DNA of 58,464 bases, from the NCBI GenBank assembly GCA_009844085.1, contig VYCF01000060.1:1-58464 (forward strand), given 5' to 3'. The translations under genes and the position numbers were made by a program. The notes below the pieces were generated by a model. It had not been told where the DNA came from. It saw nothing but the letters and a program-made list of their open reading frames with translations, and searched no databases. Positions 8,459 through 16,780 of this stretch are shown here, one piece after another; position 1 is the first letter of the stretch, and every line of letters begins with the position of its first letter. The stretch comes from Gammaproteobacteria bacterium (GTDB taxonomy: Bacteria; Pseudomonadota; Gammaproteobacteria; Pseudomonadales; Pseudohongiellaceae).

Positions 8459-9577
8459 ATGAAATTCGCGTTGCGATCGCTGATTCTCCCCGTCGTCCTC
8501 GGGTCGTTGCTTGCCGCATGCACCGAAAATGAGACCCGGCAGTGGCCGCCGTTGGTCGATGCCGGCGGTGCTTACGAAGCCGCACCATTGGAGAAAGACG
8601 TGGTTGTGGTGAAGGTGGTCCAGAATCTCGTCCGGAACATGGAGGATTTCGCCGACCCGCAAGCCGGCCTGGCGGAAAATCTGCGGCGAATGGAACATTG
8701 GATCGAAGTCGCCTGCTCCGAAGGCGGCAAGCCGGATTTCATCCTCTTCAACGAATTTCCGCTAACCGGCTACTCCCGCGCGCCACGCGACGAAAAGCTT
8801 GACTACACGATCCGCATTCCGGGGCCGGAAACCGATCGGCTCGGCGAACTCGCGCGGTCGTGCGACAGCTATATCATCTTCGGCAGCTACGCTCGGGACG
8901 ACGAATGGCCGGGGCATATTCTAAGCATCAATACGGTTATAGACCGCCAGGGCGAAATCGCCGCCGAATACTGGAAGTCGAGGAACATCAAGCGATTCGG
9001 CGCGGAAGCCGGCGATATTCCGACGACAACCGTGGAGAGTGTGTACGACCGCTACCTGGACCGTTATGGCGAAGAGCAGCTGATCCCGGTGTTGCGAACC
9101 GAGTTTGGCAATATCGCGGTTAGCACGGTGCAATTGGACCCGTTCGTTTTCGCCGCCTTCGCCATGCGCGGCGTCGAAATCATGTTTCGCACGGCGACGC
9201 TTTTTTCGGAAATCGACGTCAAGGCCATCGCCCGTTACAACAACATGTATTCCGCCATGTGCAATATTATTTTCCCGGACGACAGTCCGGCGGCTTCGCA
9301 AGGCGGCAATTCGCTGATCGTCGGCCCCGATGGCGCGGTGCTGGCCCAGGCAACAGGCAATTACGAGGCCGTGATCGAAGCCGAAATTCCCATCGCCGAG
9401 TTCCGCGCCGGGCGCGGCATTCAGCGTTATCCACTGGAAATGCTGCAGCCGGTTTTCTCGCAATATCGAGGCGAAATTCCCCTCAATCATCTCGACCTGC
9501 CGCCGGAGCAACTGCCGCAGACGCGCTTGGACATGACGGCGCTGCTCGACCGCGCAAGCCGCTGGTTAAACCGGTAA
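8459..9577 (+). CDS. Nitrilase-superfamily lipoprotein lacking the catalytic cysteine
   Basis: A 372-residue protein with a lipoprotein signal (lipobox LLAAC, C21), so it should be anchored to a membrane facing the periplasm. The rest has the carbon-nitrogen hydrolase fold. The catalytic Glu is visible at E99 (FNEFPLTGYS), the Lys region is YWKSRNIKRFGAEAG (K173/K178), and the C-terminal segment GGNSLIVGPDGAVLAQA is typical. The strand that should hold the nucleophile (usually GVxICxD) reads NIAVSTVQLDPFVF at about 218-231 and contains no cysteine. A Ser or Thr may substitute, or the protein may be a binding or pseudo-enzyme. The ATG at 8459 gives the lipobox; in-frame codons upstream do not. 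It is divergent from the CoA-transferase. Confidence 0.8.
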   Translation: MKFALRSLILPVVLGSLLAACTENETRQWPPLVDAGGAYEAAPLEKDVVVVKVVQNLVRNMEDFADPQAGLAENLRRMEHWIEVACSEGGKPDFILFNEFPLTGYSRAPRDEKLDYTIRIPGPETDRLGELARSCDSYIIFGSYARDDEWPGHILSINTVIDRQGEIAAEYWKSRNIKRFGAEAGDIPTTTVESVYDRYLDRYGEEQLIPVLRTEFGNIAVSTVQLDPFVFAAFAMRGVEIMFRTATLFSEIDVKAIARYNNMYSAMCNIIFPDDSPAASQGGNSLIVGPDGAVLAQATGNYEAVIEAEIPIAEFRAGRGIQRYPLEMLQPVFSQYRGEIPLNHLDLPPEQLPQTRLDMTALLDRASRWLNR

Positions 9578-9727
9578 ATCAGTTTTCACAGCAAATTTCG
9601 CGGACTTCCGCCGCCGCTGCGCCTGCTCCATGTTTTGGATGCGCTGAATCCACGCAAGAGCTTGTTCGGGATCGATCCTGATGCTAAAGTGCATGAACAC
9701 CAACGCACCAAATTGGGAGTGGCGGCA

Positions 9728-9973
9728 ATGTCTCGCCTGACAATCACGCTTGACGATCAGTTGCACCGGGCGCTGAAGGAAACCGCAGCGCGCCAGCGGC
9801 GTTCCATCGGGTCCATAATCGAGGAAAGCTTGCATCTGCGCGGAATACGCACTTACGACAGCGCCATGGAAATCGTAAGCAAAGCGCGGGCGGCTGCCGG
9901 ATTGGAACCCGACGAGGCTCTCGAGTTGGCCGTGCGGGAAGTCCGACAGCTACGCCGGGAAAAGAAAGCCTGA
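9728..9973 (+). CDS. Ribbon-helix-helix antitoxin of a type II toxin-antitoxin pair
   Basis: An 81-residue protein with an N-terminal ribbon-helix-helix DNA-binding motif: SRLTITLDDQLHRALKETA forms the beta strand and first helix, then RRSIGSIIEES. This is typical of CopG/FitA-like antitoxins that repress their own operon and neutralise the partner toxin through the C-terminal tail (EVRQLRREKKA). The ATG at 9728 follows GGGAG in the leader; an in-frame start at 9635 adds residues without homology. The PIN toxin gene begins 19 bases downstream on the same strand. Confidence 0.82.
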   Translation: MSRLTITLDDQLHRALKETAARQRRSIGSIIEESLHLRGIRTYDSAMEIVSKARAAAGLEPDEALELAVREVRQLRREKKA

Positions 9974-9992
9974 CTCGGAGCTAGCTTGCAAA

Positions 9993-10466
9993 ATGCTCAA
10001 GCCCGCGGTCATCGATACCAATATCGTCGTTTCCGGATTGATCGCGGCCGATGCCGGCAGTCCCATCGCCAAGATTCTGGACGGCATGCTCAAGGGAGAA
10101 ATTCCTTACCTGATGTCCGAGGAATTGCTTATCCAATATGCCAAAGTCCTTCGACGCCCCAAGCTCGCCAATTTGCATCGATTGACCGAACAGGAGATCG
10201 ATACCCTGCTTGCGGAAATCGTGGCGAACGCGATGTGGCGCGAACCTGCGCCAGCCGAAGAAGCGCCGGATTCGGACGACAGCCATTTGTGGCGCCTGCT
10301 TGCATCGGAATATGGAAGCATTCTTGTCACCGGCGACAAGCTGCTGTTGAGTAATCCCCCGGCAAGTCACTCGGTAGTTTCACCGAGGAACTACATCGAC
10401 AATCTGCTTGGCGATGTCATACACGAGCGGGTTGGCGGCGATTGTCGTCGCCAGGTCCACTCCTGA
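9993..10466 (+). CDS. PIN-domain toxin of a type II toxin-antitoxin pair
   Basis: A 157-residue PIN-domain ribonuclease of the 'putative toxin component, PIN family' group, related to VapC. The acidic site is visible: D8 (AVIDTNIVVSG), E43/E44 (MSEELL), D95/D96 (PDSDDSHLW) and D115 (VTGDKLLL). Such proteins cleave tRNA or other RNA when not bound by the antitoxin encoded just upstream. Residues after about 125 are less conserved and may be a variable tail. It is followed by the convergent DUF5916-type gene 10 bases away. Confidence 0.85.
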   Translation: MLKPAVIDTNIVVSGLIAADAGSPIAKILDGMLKGEIPYLMSEELLIQYAKVLRRPKLANLHRLTEQEIDTLLAEIVANAMWREPAPAEEAPDSDDSHLWRLLASEYGSILVTGDKLLLSNPPASHSVVSPRNYIDNLLGDVIHERVGGDCRRQVHS

Positions 10467-10476
10467 GCCGCCTGAC

Positions 10477-12789
10477 TCAAATCTGAAAAAGTCTGTTGAA
10501 TTTGATTGCCCAGCCGCGGTTGCGGAGTTCGAAGGATCTGGGGTCGCCGAAGGGGCTGGTGTCGCGGTCGTCGCTGTAGACGAGGAAGAGTTCGCTGCCC
10601 GGAGCCCATTCCCAGCGGAAGCGGAAGTTGGTGCTGAAAGAGCTCGCGTTGGAGTCGTATTGCACGAGTCCGCTGAAATACATGCGCGGCGAAAAGGTGT
10701 AGGTGACGCGGGCGCGGCCGAGTTCGGTGCGGAATTCGCCTTCGGGCAGTTTCACCTGGTTGATCAGGTAGCCGGGTTCGATGGATAGCTGCGGCGATAT
10801 TTCAATCCTGCCGAAATCGTAGCCGAACGCGGTGTTCTCGCCACTCCAGAAATCGCCGAGGCGGATCGAAAACCGGCCGCTGAAGCGGCGTTGCGCGCCG
10901 AGCCGGTAGAACACTTCGTAGTTGGTGAAGTCGTAGTCGCCGGGCTGCAGGGTGACGCCTCGTGCGATCGCGAACGGCCGGGTCAGCATCTCGAAATCAT
11001 CGCTGATCGAGACCTGGAACTGGTCGCTGCTTTCGAACTCGGTATTGAAGATCAACTGGTGCTGGCGCGTTTCCAGTTCGTCCAGGTCGGCCGACCAGTA
11101 GGACTGGGTCAGCGCCTGGAAATTGAATCGGCGGATCCAGTCGATCGAAGCCGGCCGGGGGCTGAAGCGGGCGGAACTTTGCATCTGCTTGAAGTTGTTG
11201 CGCCGCTTGAAGCCGATTTCGGGATTGAAATTCTTCTCGACTACGAGATAGCCCGCGGTCAGTCCGTAACGATCGCCGTTGTAGTCGAAGTTGCCCATGT
11301 AGCTCTGATCCTGGTCGGGCAGGCCGGGTGATTCGGTTTTGGCGAAATAAGTGTCGATGGAATAGTCGTCGAGAAAGTCGAAGGAACCGTCGATGCCATA
11401 GAGCTGATTCGAGCCGTCGCCGGCCAGGGAATTCGAGCGGTCGGTGAGCATGACGCCGACGGTGCTGCGGCCGAATACGTCCTGCTTCAGGCGCAGGACC
11501 GAAAAGCTCGTCGATTCGATGCCGGGCAGGTCGCTGCCGTCGGTATTGATATTGAGCGCACCGACGTCGACATTGCCGATTTTTCCCGTCAGGCGGGCGC
11601 CCGCGTCGATGGGAACGATCTGGCCCTGTTCGAGCCCGATGCGGCGGCTGAAGAACATCGTCGGAATGTCGAGATTGCGCGGCTGGACGAAGTCGAAATT
11701 TCCCCGGCCTTCGAGAAAGAAATCGCGTTTTTCCGGGAAGAAGAGATTGAAACGCGTCAGGTTGACCTGGCGTTCGTCGACCTCGACCTGGGCGAAATCG
11801 GTGTTATAGGTGAAATCGGCGGTGAGATTGTTGGTGATGCCGAATTTCACATCGACACCGTATTGCTGTTCGGCCTCGTTGTCGACGGGCGGCGTCGCCC
11901 GCCGGTTCGTCGTCAGCGTGCCGAGCCCGTAGGGCTTGATTTCGAGATTGAAGTTGCGCGGCGGCACCTGGAGTTCTTCCAGATCGCCGGCCTCGGAGAT
12001 GCGCCACATGCCTGCGACCAGGCTGTTGCCCAGGGCGGCGGAGATCGGCAGCTCAGTCAGATACGACGCCTCGTTCAGGCGGCGGATGATCCTGCGGAAC
12101 TGGATTCCCCAAAGTTGCTCCTCGCCTGGTTCGTAGCGCAGCGAACGGAAGGGGATTTCCATCTCCACCGTCCAGCCGCCGTCGAAACGGCCGACGCGCG
12201 AGTCCCAGACGATGTTCCAGTCGAAATTGACCCCGCGGCCGCGGTCGCCTTCGTTGGCGATCGCGAAATCGGAAAATCCGCCGATGGGCGAAACGAGAAA
12301 CGCGACGCCGTTGCGCCGGTCGAGATAGGTGTCGAGCATCACAGAGAACGAATCGTTGGTGCGAAGCTGGCTCGTGTCGCGGCGCATTTCGTTGGCGACC
12401 CAATCGACTTCGGGCACCGATTCGTAGTTTTTCGCGGTGACGTAAAGATTATCGTCGTCGAAAAAGACCCAGACCTCGGTGCGCTCGCTTGCCGGCGCGC
12501 CTTCGTCGGGAATCTGCTGGATGAAATCGGAGATGGGCTGGATGTCCCGATACACGGCCTCAGTTAGTTCGCCGTCGATCTCGATTGGCTCATTCACGCG
12601 TACGGCGCGAATCGAGATTCGCCCGTCGGCGCTTCTGTCTATCACGACCTCCTGGGCGGCGGCAGGCGAGCAAGTTGCCGCCAGCAGCGCCGTCAGGCAG
12701 CCGGGCAGCAAGCTTGAAGCCATTCTGGCGCTACACCGGACACAGTGGGTCAGGCGATAGTTCTCTACAGCTTTGAGGGAGGAGGGCAT
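10477..12789 (-). CDS. DUF5916 family outer-membrane protein with CBM9-like N-terminal domain
   Basis: Up to 770 residues. After the signal peptide (ending SPAAAQ) comes a carbohydrate-binding family 9-like beta-sandwich at about 55-260 (EPIEIDGELTEAVY, VWVFFDDDNLYVTAK, WTVEMEIPFRSLRY). A long beta-rich region with DUF5916 markers follows: TADFTYNTDFAQVEVDERQ, LFFPEKRDFFLEG and FFSRRIG, then alternating aromatic strands to the C-terminal FQI. This architecture predicts an outer-membrane barrel with a periplasmic or surface domain. Its function is not characterised; a role in polymer or peptide binding is a guess. Two starts are possible: 12789 (long n-region rich in Arg) or ATG 12723 (short signal peptide). 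Neither has a strong ribosome-binding site. It is divergent from the exported methyltransferase. Confidence 0.82.
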   Translation of the reverse strand: MPSSLKAVENYRLTHCVRCSARMASSLLPGCLTALLAATCSPAAAQEVVIDRSADGRISIRAVRVNEPIEIDGELTEAVYRDIQPISDFIQQIPDEGAPASERTEVWVFFDDDNLYVTAKNYESVPEVDWVANEMRRDTSQLRTNDSFSVMLDTYLDRRNGVAFLVSPIGGFSDFAIANEGDRGRGVNFDWNIVWDSRVGRFDGGWTVEMEIPFRSLRYEPGEEQLWGIQFRRIIRRLNEASYLTELPISAALGNSLVAGMWRISEAGDLEELQVPPRNFNLEIKPYGLGTLTTNRRATPPVDNEAEQQYGVDVKFGITNNLTADFTYNTDFAQVEVDERQVNLTRFNLFFPEKRDFFLEGRGNFDFVQPRNLDIPTMFFSRRIGLEQGQIVPIDAGARLTGKIGNVDVGALNINTDGSDLPGIESTSFSVLRLKQDVFGRSTVGVMLTDRSNSLAGDGSNQLYGIDGSFDFLDDYSIDTYFAKTESPGLPDQDQSYMGNFDYNGDRYGLTAGYLVVEKNFNPEIGFKRRNNFKQMQSSARFSPRPASIDWIRRFNFQALTQSYWSADLDELETRQHQLIFNTEFESSDQFQVSISDDFEMLTRPFAIARGVTLQPGDYDFTNYEVFYRLGAQRRFSGRFSIRLGDFWSGENTAFGYDFGRIEISPQLSIEPGYLINQVKLPEGEFRTELGRARVTYTFSPRMYFSGLVQYDSNASSFSTNFRFRWEWAPGSELFLVYSDDRDTSPFGDPRSFELRNRGWAIKFNRLFQI

Positions 12790-12913
12790 CGGGCCGATTC
12801 TATTTCAGTCCTGGCACAAGCGCGAGGACGAAACTCATTGAAGCTTACCCCCTCTCGCGAAGCTCGTACGCCTGATCTACAATCCCGCTATCTCTCTCGC
12901 CCAGGTGAACTTG

Positions 12914-13633
12914 ATGAAACTCCCGTCGCGGCTGCTGATTTTAATCGCCTTCCTGCTCCCGCTCACGGCCCAGGCCGCTGAGCATCCCGGCTATGTGGTA
13001 GATCCGGAGCGGCGCACGACCGGCATCGGTAAATTCTACATGGGCCGGGAAATTTCCTTCGTCATGGGGCACCTGGCGGCGGACTGGCTGAACCGGCCGA
13101 GCCGCATCCAGGAAGAAATGCCGGACCAGGTGGTCGAGAACATGAATCTCGAGCCCGATGAAACGGTCGCCGACATCGGCGCCGGCTCGGGGTATTTTTC
13201 CTTTCGCATCGCCGGGAAAGTGCCCGACGGCGAAGTGCTCGCGGTGGACATCCAGCAGGAAATGCTCGACCTGATCGAGCGGGAGAAAGCAGCCGGCAGG
13301 GGCGAAAACATCCGCACGATCCTCGGCGCCATCGACGACCCGCGATTGCCGGAGAACTCCATCGACGCCGCCATCATGGTCGACGCCTATCACGAATTTT
13401 CCCATCCCTTCGAGATGATCGACGGAATTTATCGGGCGTTGAAACCCGGCGGGCGCATTTTCCTGCTCGAATATCGTGGCGAAGACCCATCGGTGCCGAT
13501 TCGCCCGCTGCACAAGATGACCGAGGAACAGGCCGTGCGCGAAATGAGCGTATTCGGTCTCGAATGGACCGACACCCTCGACTTCCTGCCCTGGCAGCAC
13601 ATGATGATCTTCACCAAGGTGGAAGGGGAGTAG
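12914..13633 (+). CDS. SAM-dependent methyltransferase-fold protein with a signal peptide
   Basis: A 239-residue protein. Residues 1-22 form a classical signal peptide (MKLPSRLLILIAFLLPL..AQAA). The mature part has full class I methyltransferase motifs: motif I VADIGAGSGYFS (85-96), the acidic D112 in VLAVDIQQ, motif II IDAAIMVDAYHEF and motif III LKPGGRIFLLEYRG. Periplasmic localisation is odd because SAM is not known to be available there. The ATG at 12914, 8 bases after AGG, is preferred; a GTG at 12905 is in frame. It is probably monocistronic. Alternatives are that the hydrophobic segment is a membrane anchor with the domain facing the cytoplasm, or that the protein binds another ligand. 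Confidence 0.8.
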   Translation: MKLPSRLLILIAFLLPLTAQAAEHPGYVVDPERRTTGIGKFYMGREISFVMGHLAADWLNRPSRIQEEMPDQVVENMNLEPDETVADIGAGSGYFSFRIAGKVPDGEVLAVDIQQEMLDLIEREKAAGRGENIRTILGAIDDPRLPENSIDAAIMVDAYHEFSHPFEMIDGIYRALKPGGRIFLLEYRGEDPSVPIRPLHKMTEEQAVREMSVFGLEWTDTLDFLPWQHMMIFTKVEGE

Positions 13634-13647
13634 GGCGGTCCCCGCCG

Positions 13648-14400
13648 TCAGAGCAATTTCTGCAGATTACCGTAGCCGCTGCGGCTGATCGGCAGTTCGC
13701 GCCTGTCGGTCAGGATCGCGATGCGGCTGTCCTTGCTTTCCGATTCGATGCGGGAGAGAAAATTGATGTTGAGCAGGTACGACCGATGGATGCGGCAGAA
13801 CTGGCGCGGATCGAGCTTCTTCTGCAGGCGGCTGAGCCGGTCGAGCTTGATGTGAGTGTTTTCCGCGGTGTGAATCGCGACGTAGTCGTCCGCCGCCTCG
13901 ATGTACATGACGGCGTCCACCGGGAGCACATGCACTTCGCTGCCGTCGCGCACGAGGATGCGGCGCAGCAATTCCCGTTCGCGCACCGGGTCCGCCAGCA
14001 GGCTTTCGAGCCGTGAAGGTTCTTCCATGCCGACTCGCGCGACGACTTTCTCGACCGCTTGGGCGAGCCGCTTCGGGTCCACCGGCTTCAGCAGATAGTC
14101 GATCGCATTCGCTTCGAATGCCTGCACCGCGTATTGGTCGTAAGCCGTGACGAAAATCACGAAAGGAATCTGTTCCTGCACGAGTTCGAGTACGTCGAAA
14201 CCGTCGAGTTTCGGCATTTGCACGTCGAGGAACAACAGTTGCGGATGTTGCTCGTTGATCGCCTTGACGGCCTGCAGACCGTTCTCGCACAAGCCGATCA
14301 CCTCCAACTCCGGATGCCGGGCGAGAGCGTTCTGCAACGCTTGCCGCGCATGGGGTTCGTCGTCGACGATCAGGCAACGTATGGGATCGCGTTTCGCCAT
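13648..14400 (-). CDS. LytTR-family response regulator
   Basis: A 250-residue response regulator of the LytR/AlgR class. The receiver domain (about 8-120) has the acidic pocket D13/D14 (IVDDEPHAR), phospho-acceptor D59 (LLFLDVQMP) and K105 (DYLLKPVD). The C-terminal LytTR DNA-binding domain (about 150-250) carries the pattern VDAVMYIEAADDYVAIHT and FCRIHRSYLLNINF. It is the output partner of the histidine kinase upstream, whose stop lies 5 bases before this ATG. A TTG at 14409 is also in frame and would overlap the kinase stop. The targets are unknown. Confidence 0.93.
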   Translation of the reverse strand: MAKRDPIRCLIVDDEPHARQALQNALARHPELEVIGLCENGLQAVKAINEQHPQLLFLDVQMPKLDGFDVLELVQEQIPFVIFVTAYDQYAVQAFEANAIDYLLKPVDPKRLAQAVEKVVARVGMEEPSRLESLLADPVRERELLRRILVRDGSEVHVLPVDAVMYIEAADDYVAIHTAENTHIKLDRLSRLQKKLDPRQFCRIHRSYLLNINFLSRIESESKDSRIAILTDRRELPISRSGYGNLQKLL

Positions 14401-14405
14401 GGCGC

Positions 14406-15479
14406 TCAATTTACGGCGGCGGGGGCTTTACGTAAAGGCAGGCAGATGCGGGCGACGAAAAGATCGTCCTCACGGCAGGTCTGCAAGGTGGCTTCGTCAC
14501 CATAGCGATTCTTCAGCCGCTGGCGCAGGCTGATCAGCCCGATGCCGGTACCCTGCCGCTTGTGGCCCAGTTCGTCGAGCGGATTGCTGATCTCGATATG
14601 AAGCCGGCCGTCGTCCGTCCCGGCTCGCAGCTTGAGGCAGCCGCCTTCGATACAACTGTCGATGCCATGTTTGATGGCGTTTTCCACCAGTGGAAACAGC
14701 ATCAGCGACGGCACCGGAGTGCCCAGCAATTCCTCGGACGCCTCGATATCGGTGCACAGCCGATCGCCGAAGCGCTCGCGCTCGATGCTCAGGTAGTTTT
14801 GCACATGTTCGAGTTCTGCGCCGAGCGTGGCCGTCGGCCGGTCGCCATAGGCTACGCTGTAACGCAGGAAATCCGCCAGCCGCACGCAGAAGTTGCGGGC
14901 CTGGGCCGGCTCCGAATCGGTAATGTTGGCCAGCACGTTCAATGCATTGAACAGGAAATGCGGGTGAATCGTGGCGCGCAGGGCGCGCAGTTCAGCCTTA
15001 CTCGTCAAAAGTTCCTGTTGCAGGGCCTGCTGTTCCAGATCGCGGCCGCGCTGCAGGGCGATCAGGAGATAGTGCAGAAGCACGAAGAATTCGAACTGGC
15101 CGGCGAAAATGACCAGGTTGGTGAACAGTCCCGCAGAAAAGTACTCCAGATAAGGGGCGGAATCGGCGAGCGAGTCGAGAATCAGCGCGTAACCGCGGCC
15201 GAGCAGCGCCCAGAGCAACGCCATCGCCAGCATAATCCACAACTGGTTGCCGATCACCATCGTCCATGCGCGCTTGTCGAGCGGCAGAGTGCGGCACATG
15301 AAATAGTTCGGGATCAGGAATAACAGCCAGAGGAAATAGGTCGGTGCGAACAGGACCAGTCCGCGCCCGAGCGGGACATCGGCGATACCGCTGACGAGCG
15401 CCGACAGGCCGGCGCTGAACAGGCTCCAGCCAACCAGCATCGCGATTACGCGATTGGGTGTCCTGAATAGTGGATACAT
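14406..15479 (-). CDS. LytS-type membrane sensor histidine kinase
   Basis: A histidine kinase of the LytS/YehU (His_kinase, HATPase_c_5) class. Four to five N-terminal transmembrane segments are followed by a linker helix (QQALQQELLTSKAEL), the phosphorylation motif ATIHPHFLFNALN, and an ATP-binding domain with the N box PLVENAIKHG and G box GTGIGLISLRQRL. It should phosphorylate the LytTR regulator encoded immediately downstream. The ATG at 15479 is chosen; a GTG at 15527 in the same frame would add 16 residues and overlap the upstream LiaF-like gene by 23 bases, and neither has a strong ribosome-binding site. The signal is unknown; the LiaF-like neighbour suggests envelope stress. Confidence 0.9.
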   Translation of the reverse strand: MYPLFRTPNRVIAMLVGWSLFSAGLSALVSGIADVPLGRGLVLFAPTYFLWLLFLIPNYFMCRTLPLDKRAWTMVIGNQLWIMLAMALLWALLGRGYALILDSLADSAPYLEYFSAGLFTNLVIFAGQFEFFVLLHYLLIALQRGRDLEQQALQQELLTSKAELRALRATIHPHFLFNALNVLANITDSEPAQARNFCVRLADFLRYSVAYGDRPTATLGAELEHVQNYLSIERERFGDRLCTDIEASEELLGTPVPSLMLFPLVENAIKHGIDSCIEGGCLKLRAGTDDGRLHIEISNPLDELGHKRQGTGIGLISLRQRLKNRYGDEATLQTCREDDLFVARICLPLRKAPAAVN

Positions 15480-15504
15480 GAGATTCCCGAAGAGGCCGGA
15501 TCGC

Positions 15505-16254
15505 TCAGTTCCGGATTTCGCCTCCACCCATCAACGCGAGTCCGGTGACGACCAGGGTCTTCGGCGGCAGATTCAACTCTTCCGCCATATCCCGCGTCTT
15601 GTTGCTGTATCCGCCCATGATACACATGGCGCCGCTCTTCTCGACTCTCCAGTTTGCCGGCACGGTGATTTCGACGCCGCCCATGATGCAATACAGGTTC
15701 AACTGCATCGAGTCCCCTTCCATGTCGGCATCCGAGAAATCGATATCGTATCCGCCCCAGACAGCCATGACCTCGCCGCCCTTGAGACGCCGGGAGTGGT
15801 AATTCAACTCGCCGCCGCCCATGAAGGCGAACAGCTTGATTTCCTGTTCTTCCGGATCGAGATCTTCGTTACTGGTATTGAGTCTGCCGGGGAGGAGATT
15901 GCGAGGGTTGACGAGGAAAAAGGCGACGGTGAGCAGGATCATGGGCGCCACCATGTCGCCGAAGGACAGGCCGAACAATCCGAGTTGGGAAGTGATGAGG
16001 ACCGCCCCGAAAAGAGTAAGCAACCAGGCCATCGTCGGAGCTTCGCGCCTGCCTGACCGGACGATCCAGTAGATACCCGCCAGGGTCAGAATGTAGGGAA
16101 TCGAATTGAAGAGCAGCCGGAACAGCGTGCCGATCAGGTCGGTCAGACCGATAAAACTGAACAGGCCGACATTGGAAAGAATCAACAGGCCGGCTATTGC
16201 CACTAGAACGTAGGCGACGGTTTTCCTGCTTTGCGGGGAATCAGGTTCGGACAT
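15505..16254 (-). CDS. LiaF/YvqF-like membrane protein
   Basis: A 249-residue protein with about four transmembrane helices in residues 10-125 and a soluble C-terminal domain (about 140-249). That domain is made of repeated short beta strands ending in glycine clusters (FAFMGGGEL, YCIMGGVEITVP, MCIMGGYS, LALMGGGEIRN), the signature of the LiaF C-terminal / DUF1707-adjacent fold. In Bacillus, LiaF restrains a histidine kinase that senses cell-wall damage. Here it is first in a likely operon with a LytS-type kinase and LytTR regulator, which supports a similar sensing role. AGGAGG precedes the ATG at 16254, which rules out the longer start at 16287. Confidence 0.83.
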   Translation of the reverse strand: MSEPDSPQSRKTVAYVLVAIAGLLILSNVGLFSFIGLTDLIGTLFRLLFNSIPYILTLAGIYWIVRSGRREAPTMAWLLTLFGAVLITSQLGLFGLSFGDMVAPMILLTVAFFLVNPRNLLPGRLNTSNEDLDPEEQEIKLFAFMGGGELNYHSRRLKGGEVMAVWGGYDIDFSDADMEGDSMQLNLYCIMGGVEITVPANWRVEKSGAMCIMGGYSNKTRDMAEELNLPPKTLVVTGLALMGGGEIRN

Positions 16255-16520
16255 CTGCTGCCTCCTGTTTTTCCGGCGTGAAGGCAAGCCTACCCGGCGC
16301 CGCCCGCCATGGTTTGGGCGATTCGGTGAACGCCCCCATATTCTCGGTAAAGCGCGTAACGGGACTGCTCAGCCGGCCGCTCGTTATTGACCGAGCCGGC
16401 GCCGCTATTCGGAGAAAATCGAAAGTAATGCGAAATTTACGACTGTAGTATGCGCCTCGACCGTATTAACAGGTAACTTTCCAGGAAAAGAGGACGTTTG
16501 AGCAAATGGGAGATACAGCC

Positions 16521-16673
16521 ATGAATTATCGTTATCACCATTTTTATCTGCCCATAGCCCGTTTTGTGAACCGACTCTCGCCCATTGCGAAAACGGCGGT
16601 GATCATCGCTCAAATCCTGCTGATCGTCGGGATGGTGGCGTTCGAACTGTCCAGACTCACAGGAGGCGTGTAG
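16521..16673 (+). CDS. Small single-pass membrane protein (50 aa)
   Basis: A 50-codon frame begins at ATG 16521, 8 bases after a GGAG, and ends at TAG 16671-16673. The product has a basic/aromatic N-terminus (MNYRYHHFYLPIARF), a linker with Arg and Lys, one hydrophobic helix (AVIIAQILLIVGMVAF) and a short tail. No family was recognised. A second ATG at 16506 would add five residues but lacks a good ribosome-binding site. It lies divergent from the liaF-like operon and upstream of phoD, in an otherwise gene-free interval of about 500 bases. Confidence rests on the ribosome-binding site, an AT-shifted leader and a membrane-protein-like composition. Confidence 0.55.
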   Translation: MNYRYHHFYLPIARFVNRLSPIAKTAVIIAQILLIVGMVAFELSRLTGGV

Positions 16674-16780
16674 AGGCGGCGCATGCGTCGCCCGCGCAAC
16701 TGGGCTAGACTGATCTGGCACATGGGGGTGATCCCTCGAATAAAATGTGCCACCAGTCTTTCGTCCCGCGGAGTTGCGCC

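Noticed and set aside
9566..9835. Minus-strand 89-residue frame antisense to the RHH antitoxin
   Set aside because: It overlaps the antitoxin coding region, lacks a ribosome-binding site and resembles no family; the antitoxin itself explains the coding signal.
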